The position numbers were made by a program, and so were the translations under genes. The notes beneath the pieces are model-generated. The model was given only the letters and a program-made list of their open reading frames with translations. It was not told the DNA's origin and did no database searches. Below are positions 1 through 6,721 of a stretch of DNA of 17,023 nt, piece by piece; the stretch's first letter is position 1; each line of letters opens with the position of its first letter. The stretch covers positions 1 through 17,023 of the forward strand of contig JAGPDJ010000013.1 in assembly GCA_018057635.1 (NCBI GenBank), written 5' to 3'. Source of the stretch: Ferruginibacter sp. (GTDB lineage Bacteria; Bacteroidota; Bacteroidia; Chitinophagales; Chitinophagaceae).

Positions 1-639
1 GTACATATCCTGCATCAGTGCATGGCCTGAATCAAGCAGGTATTCAGGTGCAGCCTTAACAAAAGTATTGCCGTTGATTGTTACGGTATCAATCAGGTAA
101 GTATATAAGGCATTGGCGGCACCGTAGGGCATTGGTGAATTTGTTGTGAGAATATCATTTATAGTATACCCGCTTTTAGAAAATTCTTCTGCAAACTGTT
201 CGCTGTATGAACTGTAATTGTTAAGTGCACGGTAACGGGTAACGTTATTAAAATTAGCTGCCTGGTTTATCGCAATACTGAAAGCATGGCTGTTCTCTTT
301 TTTACGGCGGCTCTGTTCACCCCATATAAAACCGGTTGTGCCCAGGTTGAAAGCATTCTTTTTATTTTCAGTGATGGTTTCCCGGTAATTGGCATTGTTG
401 TTATTGATGAGAATAGCAGGTGTAAAAACAAATTCAGCATTTTTATAAAAACCAATGCCTGCAGGGTTTACAAAGGCTGCAGTAATATCACCACCCAGCG
501 AACCCATGGCCCCGCCAATAGCCATATTCCTGGCACTTCCTGATTGTGGATACCAGCTGTAACGCAATGCATCTTCGGGTATCTGGGCAAAACACTTTAC
601 TGCAGTGAAAGATAAAATCAGGAGTATATATTTCTTCAT
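1..639 (-). CDS. FadL/OmpP1-like outer-membrane protein, N-terminal part (cut by window edge)
   Basis: The reading frame opens with ATG at 639 and runs for 213 codons without a stop to the left edge, so the C-terminal part is missing. Residues 1-19 form a signal peptide (MKKYILLILSFTAVKCFAQ). It is followed by a Gly/Ala-rich stretch with NPAGIGF at about 58-64, which resembles the N-terminal hatch region of FadL/OmpP1-type transporters (GGA..ALAxxxxxxxxNPAGL). The rest visible here has the alternating polar/aromatic pattern of an outer-membrane beta-barrel. Known FadL members move hydrophobic compounds across the outer membrane; Bacteroidota carry many paralogues of unknown substrate, so no substrate is claimed. 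It lies 106 bp downstream of the lipoprotein gene on the same strand and could be cotranscribed with it, but the gap is long for an operon. Family assignment is fairly secure, function is not. Confidence 0.75.
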   Translation of the reverse strand, partial: MKKYILLILSFTAVKCFAQIPEDALRYSWYPQSGSARNMAIGGAMGSLGGDITAAFVNPAGIGFYKNAEFVFTPAILINNNNANYRETITENKKNAFNLGTTGFIWGEQSRRKKENSHAFSIAINQAANFNNVTRYRALNNYSSYSEQFAEEFSKSGYTINDILTTNSPMPYGAANALYTYLIDTVTINGNTFVKAAPEYLLDSGHALMQDMY

Positions 640-745
640 ACGTTCATTTTTTCCGGAATTCAATATCATTGTCTAATATTTAAATTCATCTGTATTAACA
701 ACAGGGATTTATATAAATATTCCCCGATAAATAATGTGGTTATGA

Positions 746-1390
746 TTACCTGCTCCTTACCGGCCTTGAAACGGGTGCACCTGAACCACTGGACGAAGAT
801 CCGGAACTGCTGCCCGATGATGGGCTATAACTCCTGGTATTATTATCTGATGAAGAACGGGTTGAATTTTCATTTGAAGAAGGAACCGGATTTGTTAGGA
901 TCCGCCTGATATAGTTATTATCGTTATTGCTGTTGTTGTAAATCCGCTTGTTACCTGTATAGGTGCTTACACCTGTTTTATTATTTATGATGGAATAAGT
1001 GGTATTATTATAACTTCCCAGGTTTGTCATACGCGGCACCGTATTTTTTGGATTGCTGATGCTTACATTGGTAATATATACGGGATAATAACAGTAATAT
1101 GGGTTATAATAATATCCATAACTGTATGCATAACGATATGGGTCATAGCTGTAATTAAAATCATCGTCAAAATCACGCCAGCGCCTGTCATAAATGGCCA
1201 TTTGGATTTCCCTGTCTCTGTAAACCCTTCTCACAGATTCAGTTTTTTGTTTTTCCTGGCTATAATCTTCCTCAACTACCCGGGCAGGAGAATAGTAAAC
1301 ATCATCAGGGGTTTGCCCGCTTCTGTATGCAGTGCTGCAACTGCTTATAGCAGCCACAGAGAAGGCTAAAAGTATAATTTTAATATTCAT
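746..1390 (-). CDS. Tyr-rich hypothetical lipoprotein
   Basis: This 214-residue protein has no function I recognise. The ATG at 1390 is chosen because it gives a lipoprotein signal peptide at once (MNIKIILLAFSVAAISSC, lipidated Cys18). A start at 1519 would put 43 unlikely residues before it. The mature part has a charged segment (about 35-75, rich in Arg, Glu, Asp). A Tyr-dense stretch follows at about 78-108 (repeated YxY and PYYCYYPVY), then an Asn-rich middle, and finally a low-complexity Ser/Gly/Asn tail ending in PVSRPVRSR. No acidic residues directly follow the Cys, so the Bacteroidota surface-export signal (K/Q-D/E near Cys+2) is not evident, and a periplasm-facing anchor is more likely. 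A perfect TATAAT lies about 25 bp upstream on this strand, but this phylum mainly uses TAnnTTTG, so its meaning is unclear. Confidence 0.7.
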   Translation of the reverse strand: MNIKIILLAFSVAAISSCSTAYRSGQTPDDVYYSPARVVEEDYSQEKQKTESVRRVYRDREIQMAIYDRRWRDFDDDFNYSYDPYRYAYSYGYYYNPYYCYYPVYITNVSISNPKNTVPRMTNLGSYNNTTYSIINNKTGVSTYTGNKRIYNNSNNDNNYIRRILTNPVPSSNENSTRSSSDNNTRSYSPSSGSSSGSSSSGSGAPVSRPVRSR

Positions 1391-1524
1391 ATTGGATAGA
1401 TTAAAAAGATTATAAAATGAAGTTACTACTTTTGTGCTGTTCTGTTTGCTTTTACAAAGTTGCAAAAAGCATTTACAATTAGACGTAACAGGGCAAAAAA
1501 TTGATGTTAAAGATGTCATAAATA

Positions 1525-1546
1525 GATACGGGATACAAGATGCAGG
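1525..1546. repeat. Inverted copy of the 7-bp repeat
   Basis: Three consecutive 7-mers (GATACGG, GATACAA, GATGCAG) plus one G. This 22-bp stretch is the reverse complement, at 21 of 22 positions, of 1627-1648, the last part of the heptad array upstream of proS. The single mismatch is the eighth base of the right arm. The pair could form a long-stem hairpin around an 80-nt loop, or be the two ends of a mobile short repeat element. Confidence 0.7.
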
Positions 1547-1585
1547 AAATTAGATAATTGAACTTTGAAGTAATTTTCCACAATC

Positions 1586-1648
1586 CTGTATCCTGATTCT
1601 CGTATCTCGAATCTTGTATCTTGCATCCTGCATATTGTATCCCGTATC
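1586..1648 (+). repeat. Nine-unit degenerate 7-bp tandem repeat upstream of proS
   Basis: Read in steps of seven from 1586, the sequence gives nine in-register units with consensus YTGTATC (examples: CTGTATC, TCGTATC, TTGCATC). Positions 3 (G) and 6 (T) hold in every unit, apart from shuffles in the second. The array ends 32 bp before the proS ATG, and its last three units pair with the inverted copy at 1525-1546. The 290-bp gap from 1391 to 1680 otherwise holds one exact TAnnTTTG element on the plus strand (TACTTTTG at 1427-1434) without a convincing upstream TTTG partner, and one isolated TTTGAAG at 1564-1570. Confidence 0.75.
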
Positions 1649-1680
1649 AGAATTTTTATTTATTAGAACCAAAACAACAT

Positions 1681-3159
1681 ATGAGCAAAGAACTAACATC
1701 AAGGGCAACAGATTATTCGCAATGGTATAATGACCTGGTCATAAAAGGACAATTAGCTGATTATTCAGCCGTACGCGGTTGTATGGTAATTAAACCTTAT
1801 GGTTATGCTTTGTGGGAAAACATGAGAGATCAGCTTGACAAAATGTTTAAAGAAACCGGGCATGTAAATGCTTATTTTCCCTTGTTTGTACCCAAGAGTT
1901 TATTTGAAGCAGAAGAAAAAAATGCTGAAGGATTTGCAAAGGAATGTGCCATTGTTACGCATTACCGGTTAAAGACCGATCCGGATAATAAAGGAAAATT
2001 GATTGTTGACCCGGATGCTAAGCTGGAAGAAGAACTGATCATCAGGCCAACCAGTGAAGCAATAATCTGGAACACTTACAAAGGATGGATACAATCTTAC
2101 CGCGATCTTCCATTATTAATCAACCAATGGGCAAATGTGGTTCGCTGGGAAATGCGTACCCGCTTATTTTTACGCACGGCAGAATTTTTATGGCAGGAAG
2201 GGCATACCGCACATGCCACAAAAGAAGAAGCAATTGAAGAAACGGAAAAAATGTTACAGGTTTATGCCGATTTTGTAGAAGAGTATATGGCTGTTCCGGT
2301 TATCAGGGGCGTAAAGACCGCCAATGAGCGCTTTGCCGGTGCTGAAGATACATATTGTATTGAAGCACTGATGCAGGATGGTAAGGCTTTGCAGGCAGGA
2401 ACTTCTCATTTTCTCGGACAGAATTTTGCAAAAGCGTTTAATGTACAGTTTTTAAATAAAGAAAATAAACTGGAATATGTTTGGGCAACCAGTTGGGGCG
2501 TTTCCACCAGGTTGATCGGTGCATTGATCATGGCACACAGTGATGACCAGGGTTTGGTAATGCCACCCAAAATTGCTCCACTCCAGGTTGTAATCGTTCC
2601 AATTTACAAAGGCGAAGAAAGTAAAAAAATAATTGACGAAAAATCAGCTGCTATCATCAAAGATCTTAAAGCCTTAGGAGTTTCTGTAAAATATGACGAC
2701 AACGACAATGCAAGGCCGGGCTGGAAATTCGCTGAATATGAACTGAAAGGCGTACCTGTCAGGATCGCTATGGGGTTACGTGACATTGAGAACAATGTGG
2801 CAGAAGTAGCCAGGAGAGATACTAAAGAAAAAAGCAGTGTATCACTGGATGGCATAGCCGCATACATCAAAAATCTACTCGACGAAATTCATCAGAATAT
2901 TTACAACCGTGCACTTGCATTCAGGAATGAAAATATCAGGGAAGCAAATACCTGGGAGGAATTTATTCAATTGCTGGACGAAAAAGGCGGATTTATTTCT
3001 GCTCACTGGGACGGAACGGGGGAAACAGAAGAAAAAATAAAAGAAATGACAAAGGCAACTATACGTTGTATCCCGCTAAATAATAAAAAGGAAAACGGGA
3101 TATGTATTTTAACAGGGCAGCCGAGCAGTGAAAGGGTGTTGTTTGCAAGGGCTTATTAG
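1681..3159 (+). CDS. proS: Prolyl-tRNA synthetase, archaeal/eukaryote-type short form
   Basis: ProS charges tRNA-Pro with proline in the cytoplasm. The 492-residue length and absence of an inserted editing domain fit the short archaeal-type class. Class II motif 1 lies at about 35-70. The TSE loop (RPTSEAIIW) is at about 122-130, motif 2 ([19 protein letters not shown]) at about 153-171 followed by QEGHTAH, and motif 3 ([19 protein letters not shown]) at about 273-291. An anticodon-binding domain follows from about 300, and the protein ends in the typical ARAY. The first Cys pair of the C-terminal zinc site known in some relatives is replaced ([11 protein letters not shown]), so zinc binding is probably lost. 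The ATG at 1681 is preferred over the upstream in-frame TTG at 1621, which lies inside the 7-bp repeat and adds 20 residues not expected in the family. The stop codon TAG shares its last base with the next repeat array. Confidence 0.96.
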   Translation: MSKELTSRATDYSQWYNDLVIKGQLADYSAVRGCMVIKPYGYALWENMRDQLDKMFKETGHVNAYFPLFVPKSLFEAEEKNAEGFAKECAIVTHYRLKTDPDNKGKLIVDPDAKLEEELIIRPTSEAIIWNTYKGWIQSYRDLPLLINQWANVVRWEMRTRLFLRTAEFLWQEGHTAHATKEEAIEETEKMLQVYADFVEEYMAVPVIRGVKTANERFAGAEDTYCIEALMQDGKALQAGTSHFLGQNFAKAFNVQFLNKENKLEYVWATSWGVSTRLIGALIMAHSDDQGLVMPPKIAPLQVVIVPIYKGEESKKIIDEKSAAIIKDLKALGVSVKYDDNDNARPGWKFAEYELKGVPVRIAMGLRDIENNVAEVARRDTKEKSSVSLDGIAAYIKNLLDEIHQNIYNRALAFRNENIREANTWEEFIQLLDEKGGFISAHWDGTGETEEKIKEMTKATIRCIPLNNKKENGICILTGQPSSERVLFARAY

Positions 3160-3294
3160 AAGTTTGAAGTTTGAAGTTTGAAGTTTGAAGTTTGAAGTTT
3201 GAAGTTTGAAGTTTGAAGTTTGAAGTTTGAAGTTTGAAGTTTGAAGTTTGAAGTTTGAAGTTTGAAGTTTGAAGTTTGAAGTTTGAACAAACTT
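3159..3294 (+). repeat. Perfect 18-copy 7-bp tandem repeat (GAAGTTT)n after proS
   Basis: Eighteen identical GAAGTTT units run from 3159 to 3284 without one substitution, starting with the G of the proS stop codon. A partial unit (GAA) follows, then an inverted unit CAAACTT (3288-3294), so the last copy forms a small palindrome AAGTTTG-AA-CAAACTT. Perfect identity over 126 bp suggests recent expansion by replication slippage and probable copy-number variation between strains. The repeat is outside coding sequence, because a seven-base period would shift frame, and its minus-strand reading (SNFKLQT repeats) is an artefact. Confidence 0.97.
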
Positions 3295-3324
3295 ATTCAA
3301 CCTATAAAAATACTAACTTACCAC

Positions 3325-3364
3325 CAATGAACCAATAAACCAGTTAACTAATAAAACATTTAAC
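3325..3364 (+). repeat. Degenerate 8-bp tandem repeat just before the DUF5362 start
   Basis: Five in-register octamers with consensus CAATNAAC (CAATGAAC and CAATAAAC are the first two; the fourth is the most diverged) end four bases before the ATG at 3369. The array takes up the whole leader region where a ribosome-binding site would lie. No Shine-Dalgarno sequence is seen, which is usual in Bacteroidota. Confidence 0.55.
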
Positions 3365-3368
3365 CAAC

Positions 3369-3824
3369 ATGGAACAAAATCAAAACTTATTGTCAGCAGA
3401 ACTACAAGTAGATGCAACAGCAGCCGGGCATTTAAAAGAAGTAGCCATGTGGGCGAAACTCCTGGCAGTAGTTGGTTTGGTTTTAAGTATTCTCATTGGG
3501 ATCATGGCAATTTTTGCCGGAACAATACTCGCTAATATGAACAGGAGTTTTGGAAGCGATTCTTCTGCAGCAGCTATTGGCTCTGGATTTATAACTGTTT
3601 TATATCTTTTAATTGGTGCTGTCTATTTTTTTCTCTCACTATTCCTTTTCAGGTTTGCAACAAAAATGAAACTGGCATTGCTAACAACAGACCAGGAAAA
3701 TTTCAATGCCTCATTGCTGAATTTGAAACTTGTTTACAGGATTATGGGAATTATCATGATCATTTACCTGGCAATTCTTGCGTTGGCTTTAATTGGTGGG
3801 GTTATTGCGGCTGCTTTTATGTAA
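3369..3824 (+). CDS. DUF5362 family membrane protein
   Basis: This 151-residue protein resembles the DUF5362 family of small Bacteroidota membrane proteins of unknown function. A short cytoplasmic head (MEQNQNLLSAELQVDATAAG) is followed by the family-like segment HLKEVAMWAKLLAVVGLV. There are about three or four hydrophobic helices, at roughly 28-50, 70-98 (ending FLFRFATKMKLAL) and 122-150. The cytoplasmic-looking segment between the last helices (LTTDQENFNASLLNLKLVYR) matches the family's acidic/Asn-rich linker before the final helix. It stands 209 bp after proS, beyond two repeat arrays, and is probably a separate unit. It converges with the RDD gene. No function is claimed. Confidence 0.75.
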   Translation: MEQNQNLLSAELQVDATAAGHLKEVAMWAKLLAVVGLVLSILIGIMAIFAGTILANMNRSFGSDSSAAAIGSGFITVLYLLIGAVYFFLSLFLFRFATKMKLALLTTDQENFNASLLNLKLVYRIMGIIMIIYLAILALALIGGVIAAAFM

Positions 3825-3988
3825 TTTGCTGATGTGCTAATTTGAAAATTTGAAAATGTATGTATACATTCTGTTAAGATAATTTAATCATTTGATAAAG
3901 AATTAAATGCTTTTATTTTTGAATAAATTATTTAATTGCCAATTCGATATATCAGCACATTTTCACATTAGCACATTTTTCACATTAC
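3825..3988. repeat. Inverted-repeat intergenic region built from 8-bp units
   Basis: This gap separates two convergent genes. From the DUF5362 stop, 8-bp units TGATGTGC, TAATTTGA and AAATTTGA run along the plus strand (3830-3853). From the RDD stop, the same kind of units (AATGTGAA, AAATGTGC, TAATGTGA) run along the minus strand (3987 back to about 3952). The two arms, 3831-3852 and 3956-3977, are complementary at 19 of 22 positions. Between them lie a 10-bp palindrome ATGTATACAT (3860-3869) and very AT-rich DNA. A bidirectional transcript-end structure is a reasonable guess. Confidence 0.65.
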
Positions 3989-4774
3989 CTACTCCTTAGT
4001 TGCTAAATAATTATAATCTTCCAGTAATTTTTCCAGGAAATCGGGAGCATACATTTCAGATTTTATGGAGAGTACTTCTTTTACTTTTGCTTCAACCCGG
4101 TAACACATATCAACATTATTGCTTTTTTTTGACTGGGTAAGCACAGATTTTATCGTGTTGATATCACCATCACTTAAACGCATAACTTCCGGGAACAGTA
4201 CTTTGTAATTTTCATTATTGATGTCCATAAAAACAGTATCTGCTATACTCATACTAGTTTTTGTATTTACTACTACGGTGCCCGCTGCCAGGTCACCCAG
4301 GCGCTGGCTTTTAGGTGTTACCGTTATGATGATCACTGTAGCAATTCCAAACATTCCTGTAAGAATGATGTAAAAGAACAATGCCTCTATTGAAAAGAAA
4401 ACATAACCAAATAAAAATGGCCACTCAAAAACTTTTGTTAACCACCTTAACAGGTATTGCCCTATATTGGGTTCATCACCATCTAAACTAATAACCCTTA
4501 TTCCCATTAGTTTTTTACCAATTGTTTGCCCGTTCATCCACAATTCAGTTATTAGTGAATACAACAGCATCGGCAGACTGATCACAAGGATATCAAAGCC
4601 CATATTGTCCTTAAGGTTGATACCAAATCCTTCATACAGAACATATTTCATACTGAAAAGGTATATTACAAGCATCAGGAAATCTGTCATATAGGCAAAA
4701 AGCCTTTTATGAAATGGAGCGATTTCAAATTCAAGATCAATATTGAATGCAGTTGATATTTGTATTATTCCCAT
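3989..4774 (-). CDS. RDD family membrane protein
   Basis: RDD proteins are small integral inner-membrane proteins; some have been linked to ion transport, but their role in this setting is not known. The 261-residue product has the family's conserved Arg and first Asp in the first helix (KRLFAYMTDFLMLV, R24 and D31). The family segment NGQTIGKKLMGIRV is at about 81-94, and the second Asp is in RLGDLAAGTVVV (D161). Hydrophobic helices are at about 25-47, 59-80 and 115-152. A 90-residue soluble C-terminal tail follows, longer than in minimal RDD proteins. It is divergent from the SpoIIM-family gene, with 110 bp between the starts. RDD genes beside SpoIIM, MoxR and DUF58 genes are common in several phyla, so it probably belongs to the same membrane module. 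I see no convincing TTTG/TAnnTTTG pair in the shared upstream gap. Confidence 0.88.
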   Translation of the reverse strand: MGIIQISTAFNIDLEFEIAPFHKRLFAYMTDFLMLVIYLFSMKYVLYEGFGINLKDNMGFDILVISLPMLLYSLITELWMNGQTIGKKLMGIRVISLDGDEPNIGQYLLRWLTKVFEWPFLFGYVFFSIEALFFYIILTGMFGIATVIIITVTPKSQRLGDLAAGTVVVNTKTSMSIADTVFMDINNENYKVLFPEVMRLSDGDINTIKSVLTQSKKSNNVDMCYRVEAKVKEVLSIKSEMYAPDFLEKLLEDYNYLATKE

Positions 4775-4884
4775 GTATGCTGCAATTTACAAATTGAAGC
4801 TGCTTGATAAACGATATTTTTTTATTTATCCAAAATGTAGCAAATTGTACCTGTAATATAAATTAATCGATAAACCTGTGTTAC

Positions 4885-5907
4885 TTGAGAGAAGCAATGT
4901 TCATAAAACGGAATGCTGAGAAATGGAAGGCATACCAGCACAGGCAATCTAAAAACCCTGATGAAACAGCAGAGCGTTTCATCACACTCATAGATGACCT
5001 GTCTTATGCCAAAACATTTTACCCGAAAAGTAAAGTAACACGCTGGATTAATGGTATTACAGCATCTATTTACCAGAATATCTACAGAAATAAGAAGGAA
5101 AAATACAGCCGGATATTCCAGTTTTGGAAATATGAACTGCCATTGCTATTTGGAAAATACCAGCTTATATTATTATTCACCGTTTTTATTTTTACCTTAT
5201 TTGTTGCAATTGGCGTTTTTTCTTCATCCGCTAATCCAGATTTTGTGAGAGGAATACTGGGCAATGATTATGTGAATATGACCGAAGATAATATTGCGAA
5301 AGGCGATCCCTTTGGTGTTTATAAAGACGAGAATCCTTTTAGCATGTTTATCAGGATCGCCTTTAATAATATCAGGGTTGCATTTTTAACCTTTATGGGA
5401 GGATTTACGCTTGGCCTGGCTACATTTTACCTGATGTGGAGCAATGGCATTATGCTGGGAAGTTTTCAGTATATGTTCTTTGCAAACGGACTCGGCTATA
5501 AGTCAATACTGGTTATCTGGATACATGGCACCATAGAGATATCCTCCATAGTTATAGCTGGCACCGCGGGTTTTATGCTCGCCAAAGGAATACTATTCCC
5601 GGGAACTTACAGGAGAATGGATTCCTTTAAAAGAGCTGCAAAAGATGCCGCTAAAGTACTGATATGCCTGGTGCCTTTCTTTATACTGGCAGCCTTCCTG
5701 GAAAGTTATATAACTCACCTGATGAGTCAAACCTTTGATAAAGAAAACAACTACGGATTACCTGTATGGTTGAGTATTACAATCCTGATTTCTTCACTCT
5801 TGCTGATAACCTGGTATTTTATCATCTGGCCTTTAAGACTGAAATCAAAAGGGTTTTATATTAAAGATGATGGTATAGTTAGCAGGATAATGGATAAAAA
5901 TGCATAA
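4885..5907 (+). CDS. SpoIIM-family (stage II sporulation protein M-like, DUF95) membrane protein
   Basis: First gene of the MoxR cluster. The name comes from a Bacillus sporulation protein; this organism has nothing else here that suggests sporulation, and in MoxR clusters the protein is an uncharacterised membrane component. The 340-residue product has a charged cytoplasmic head (1-90), a first helix at about 93-115, a long loop, and a helix pair at about 160-205. The family signature HGTIEI follows at about 214-219, then more helices to about 325. The start is TTG at 4885 (MREAMFIKRN), chosen because MRE-x-x-F is to my memory how relatives begin. ATG at 4897 (MFIKRN) is the alternative. The end overlaps the next gene by 8 bp, indicating an operon. 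Confidence 0.85.
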   Translation: MREAMFIKRNAEKWKAYQHRQSKNPDETAERFITLIDDLSYAKTFYPKSKVTRWINGITASIYQNIYRNKKEKYSRIFQFWKYELPLLFGKYQLILLFTVFIFTLFVAIGVFSSSANPDFVRGILGNDYVNMTEDNIAKGDPFGVYKDENPFSMFIRIAFNNIRVAFLTFMGGFTLGLATFYLMWSNGIMLGSFQYMFFANGLGYKSILVIWIHGTIEISSIVIAGTAGFMLAKGILFPGTYRRMDSFKRAAKDAAKVLICLVPFFILAAFLESYITHLMSQTFDKENNYGLPVWLSITILISSLLLITWYFIIWPLRLKSKGFYIKDDGIVSRIMDKNA

Positions 5908-6721
5908 AACTGCCTTTACCATACTGTTTTTAATTTTTAATGTTTGCAGCCTTGCACAGGAGAAGCAGTTTGAATATACCGATTCCACTTTACTGATGGA
6001 AACCCAAACCTTAGAAGAACCCAATAGTGATGTGGATGAAAATGATATTGATAATATTGATTCAGCCGGGGAAATCCTTTCAGATACAACCCTTTATATT
6101 TATCCAATAAAAATTTCGCCTGATTCTGTTGTAGGATGGAAAAATGAAAAGCAGTTTTCTTACATCCGAAACCTTGACAAACTCCTTAAAAAAAAGCAAC
6201 AGGAAGATATCAGTAAATATTCAGGAGAAATAGAAACAGGCCAGGAGTCATTTCTGCAAAAATTACTGTCATCAAAATTCCTCCAGCTATTTTTCTGGAT
6301 AATAGCTATTGCATTTGTATTGATAGTATTGTATAAGCTTTTTCTAAATAACGTTATTTTCAGAAAAAATTCAACATCATCAGAACCTGCAATAATACAG
6401 GAAATGCCAGAACCGGTAACTGTTTCAGATTATGACAAACTCATACATCAGTCTTGTAAACTGGGTGATTACAGGATGGCAGTACGTTACCTTTACCTGA
6501 AAAACCTTGCTGCACTTGCAGATCAGGAATTGCTCACACTTTCTGCCGACAAAACCAATTACCAGTATGTGCAGGAAATTGAAGCTGGATTAAAGAATGA
6601 ATTTGCATCGCTTGTATTAATATATGAATATACCTGGTATGGAAATTTTTCACCCGCACAGGAAACATATACCGGGATTGAAAAAAAATATATTGATTTT
6701 TATAAAAAAATTATAAAGTAG
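5900..6721 (+). CDS. DUF4129 domain protein with signal peptide and one membrane helix
   Basis: A 273-residue protein with a cleavable signal peptide (about 1-19, ending CSLAQ) and an acidic extracytoplasmic segment (30-125, many Asp/Glu). A single membrane helix follows (about 128-149, LQLFFWIIAIAFVLIVLYKL). The cytoplasmic C-terminal DUF4129 domain is at about 175-273, with the family pattern GDYRMAVRYLYLKNLAALAD and FxxLVLIYEYTWYGNF. DUF4129 domains regularly occur next to MoxR and DUF58 genes and at the end of transglutaminase-like proteins; their biochemical role is unknown. The ATG at 5900 overlaps the SpoIIM-family stop by 8 bp. Its TAG stop (6719-6721) is directly followed, in the same frame, by the TTG start of the DUF4350 gene, so no base separates the two genes. 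Confidence 0.85.
   Translation: MHKTAFTILFLIFNVCSLAQEKQFEYTDSTLLMETQTLEEPNSDVDENDIDNIDSAGEILSDTTLYIYPIKISPDSVVGWKNEKQFSYIRNLDKLLKKKQQEDISKYSGEIETGQESFLQKLLSSKFLQLFFWIIAIAFVLIVLYKLFLNNVIFRKNSTSSEPAIIQEMPEPVTVSDYDKLIHQSCKLGDYRMAVRYLYLKNLAALADQELLTLSADKTNYQYVQEIEAGLKNEFASLVLIYEYTWYGNFSPAQETYTGIEKKYIDFYKKIIK

Noticed and set aside
640..745. Terminator or promoter between the lipoprotein and FadL-like genes
   Set aside because: Only an imperfect AT-rich inverted repeat (around GGGATTTATATAAATATTCC) and no TAnnTTTG element is present; too weak to annotate.
1391..1519. 43-residue N-terminal extension of the Tyr-rich lipoprotein (ATG at 1519)
   Set aside because: It would bury the lipoprotein signal peptide inside the protein; the ATG at 1390 gives a normal signal directly.
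1586..1648. Possible CRISPR array
   Set aside because: Units are 7 bp with no spacers, and no cas genes are near.
1621..1680. 20-residue extension of ProS from TTG 1621
   Set aside because: It lies in the 7-bp repeat, and the ATG at 1681 fits the usual start of the family.
3159..3284. Phase-variable coding tract for ProS
   Set aside because: The stop codon is complete before the array expands, so copy-number change cannot alter the ProS reading frame.
3109..3300. Minus-strand reading frame with repeated LQTSNFK heptapeptides
   Set aside because: It is just the translation of the 7-bp DNA array; it has no homology signal, and the frame exists only because the unit lacks stop codons on that strand.
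4775..4884. Divergent promoters in the RDD/SpoIIM gap
   Set aside because: Minus-strand TACATTTTG and TACAATTTG have one base too many for TAnnTTTG and no spaced TTTG partner; promoters surely exist nearby but cannot be placed.
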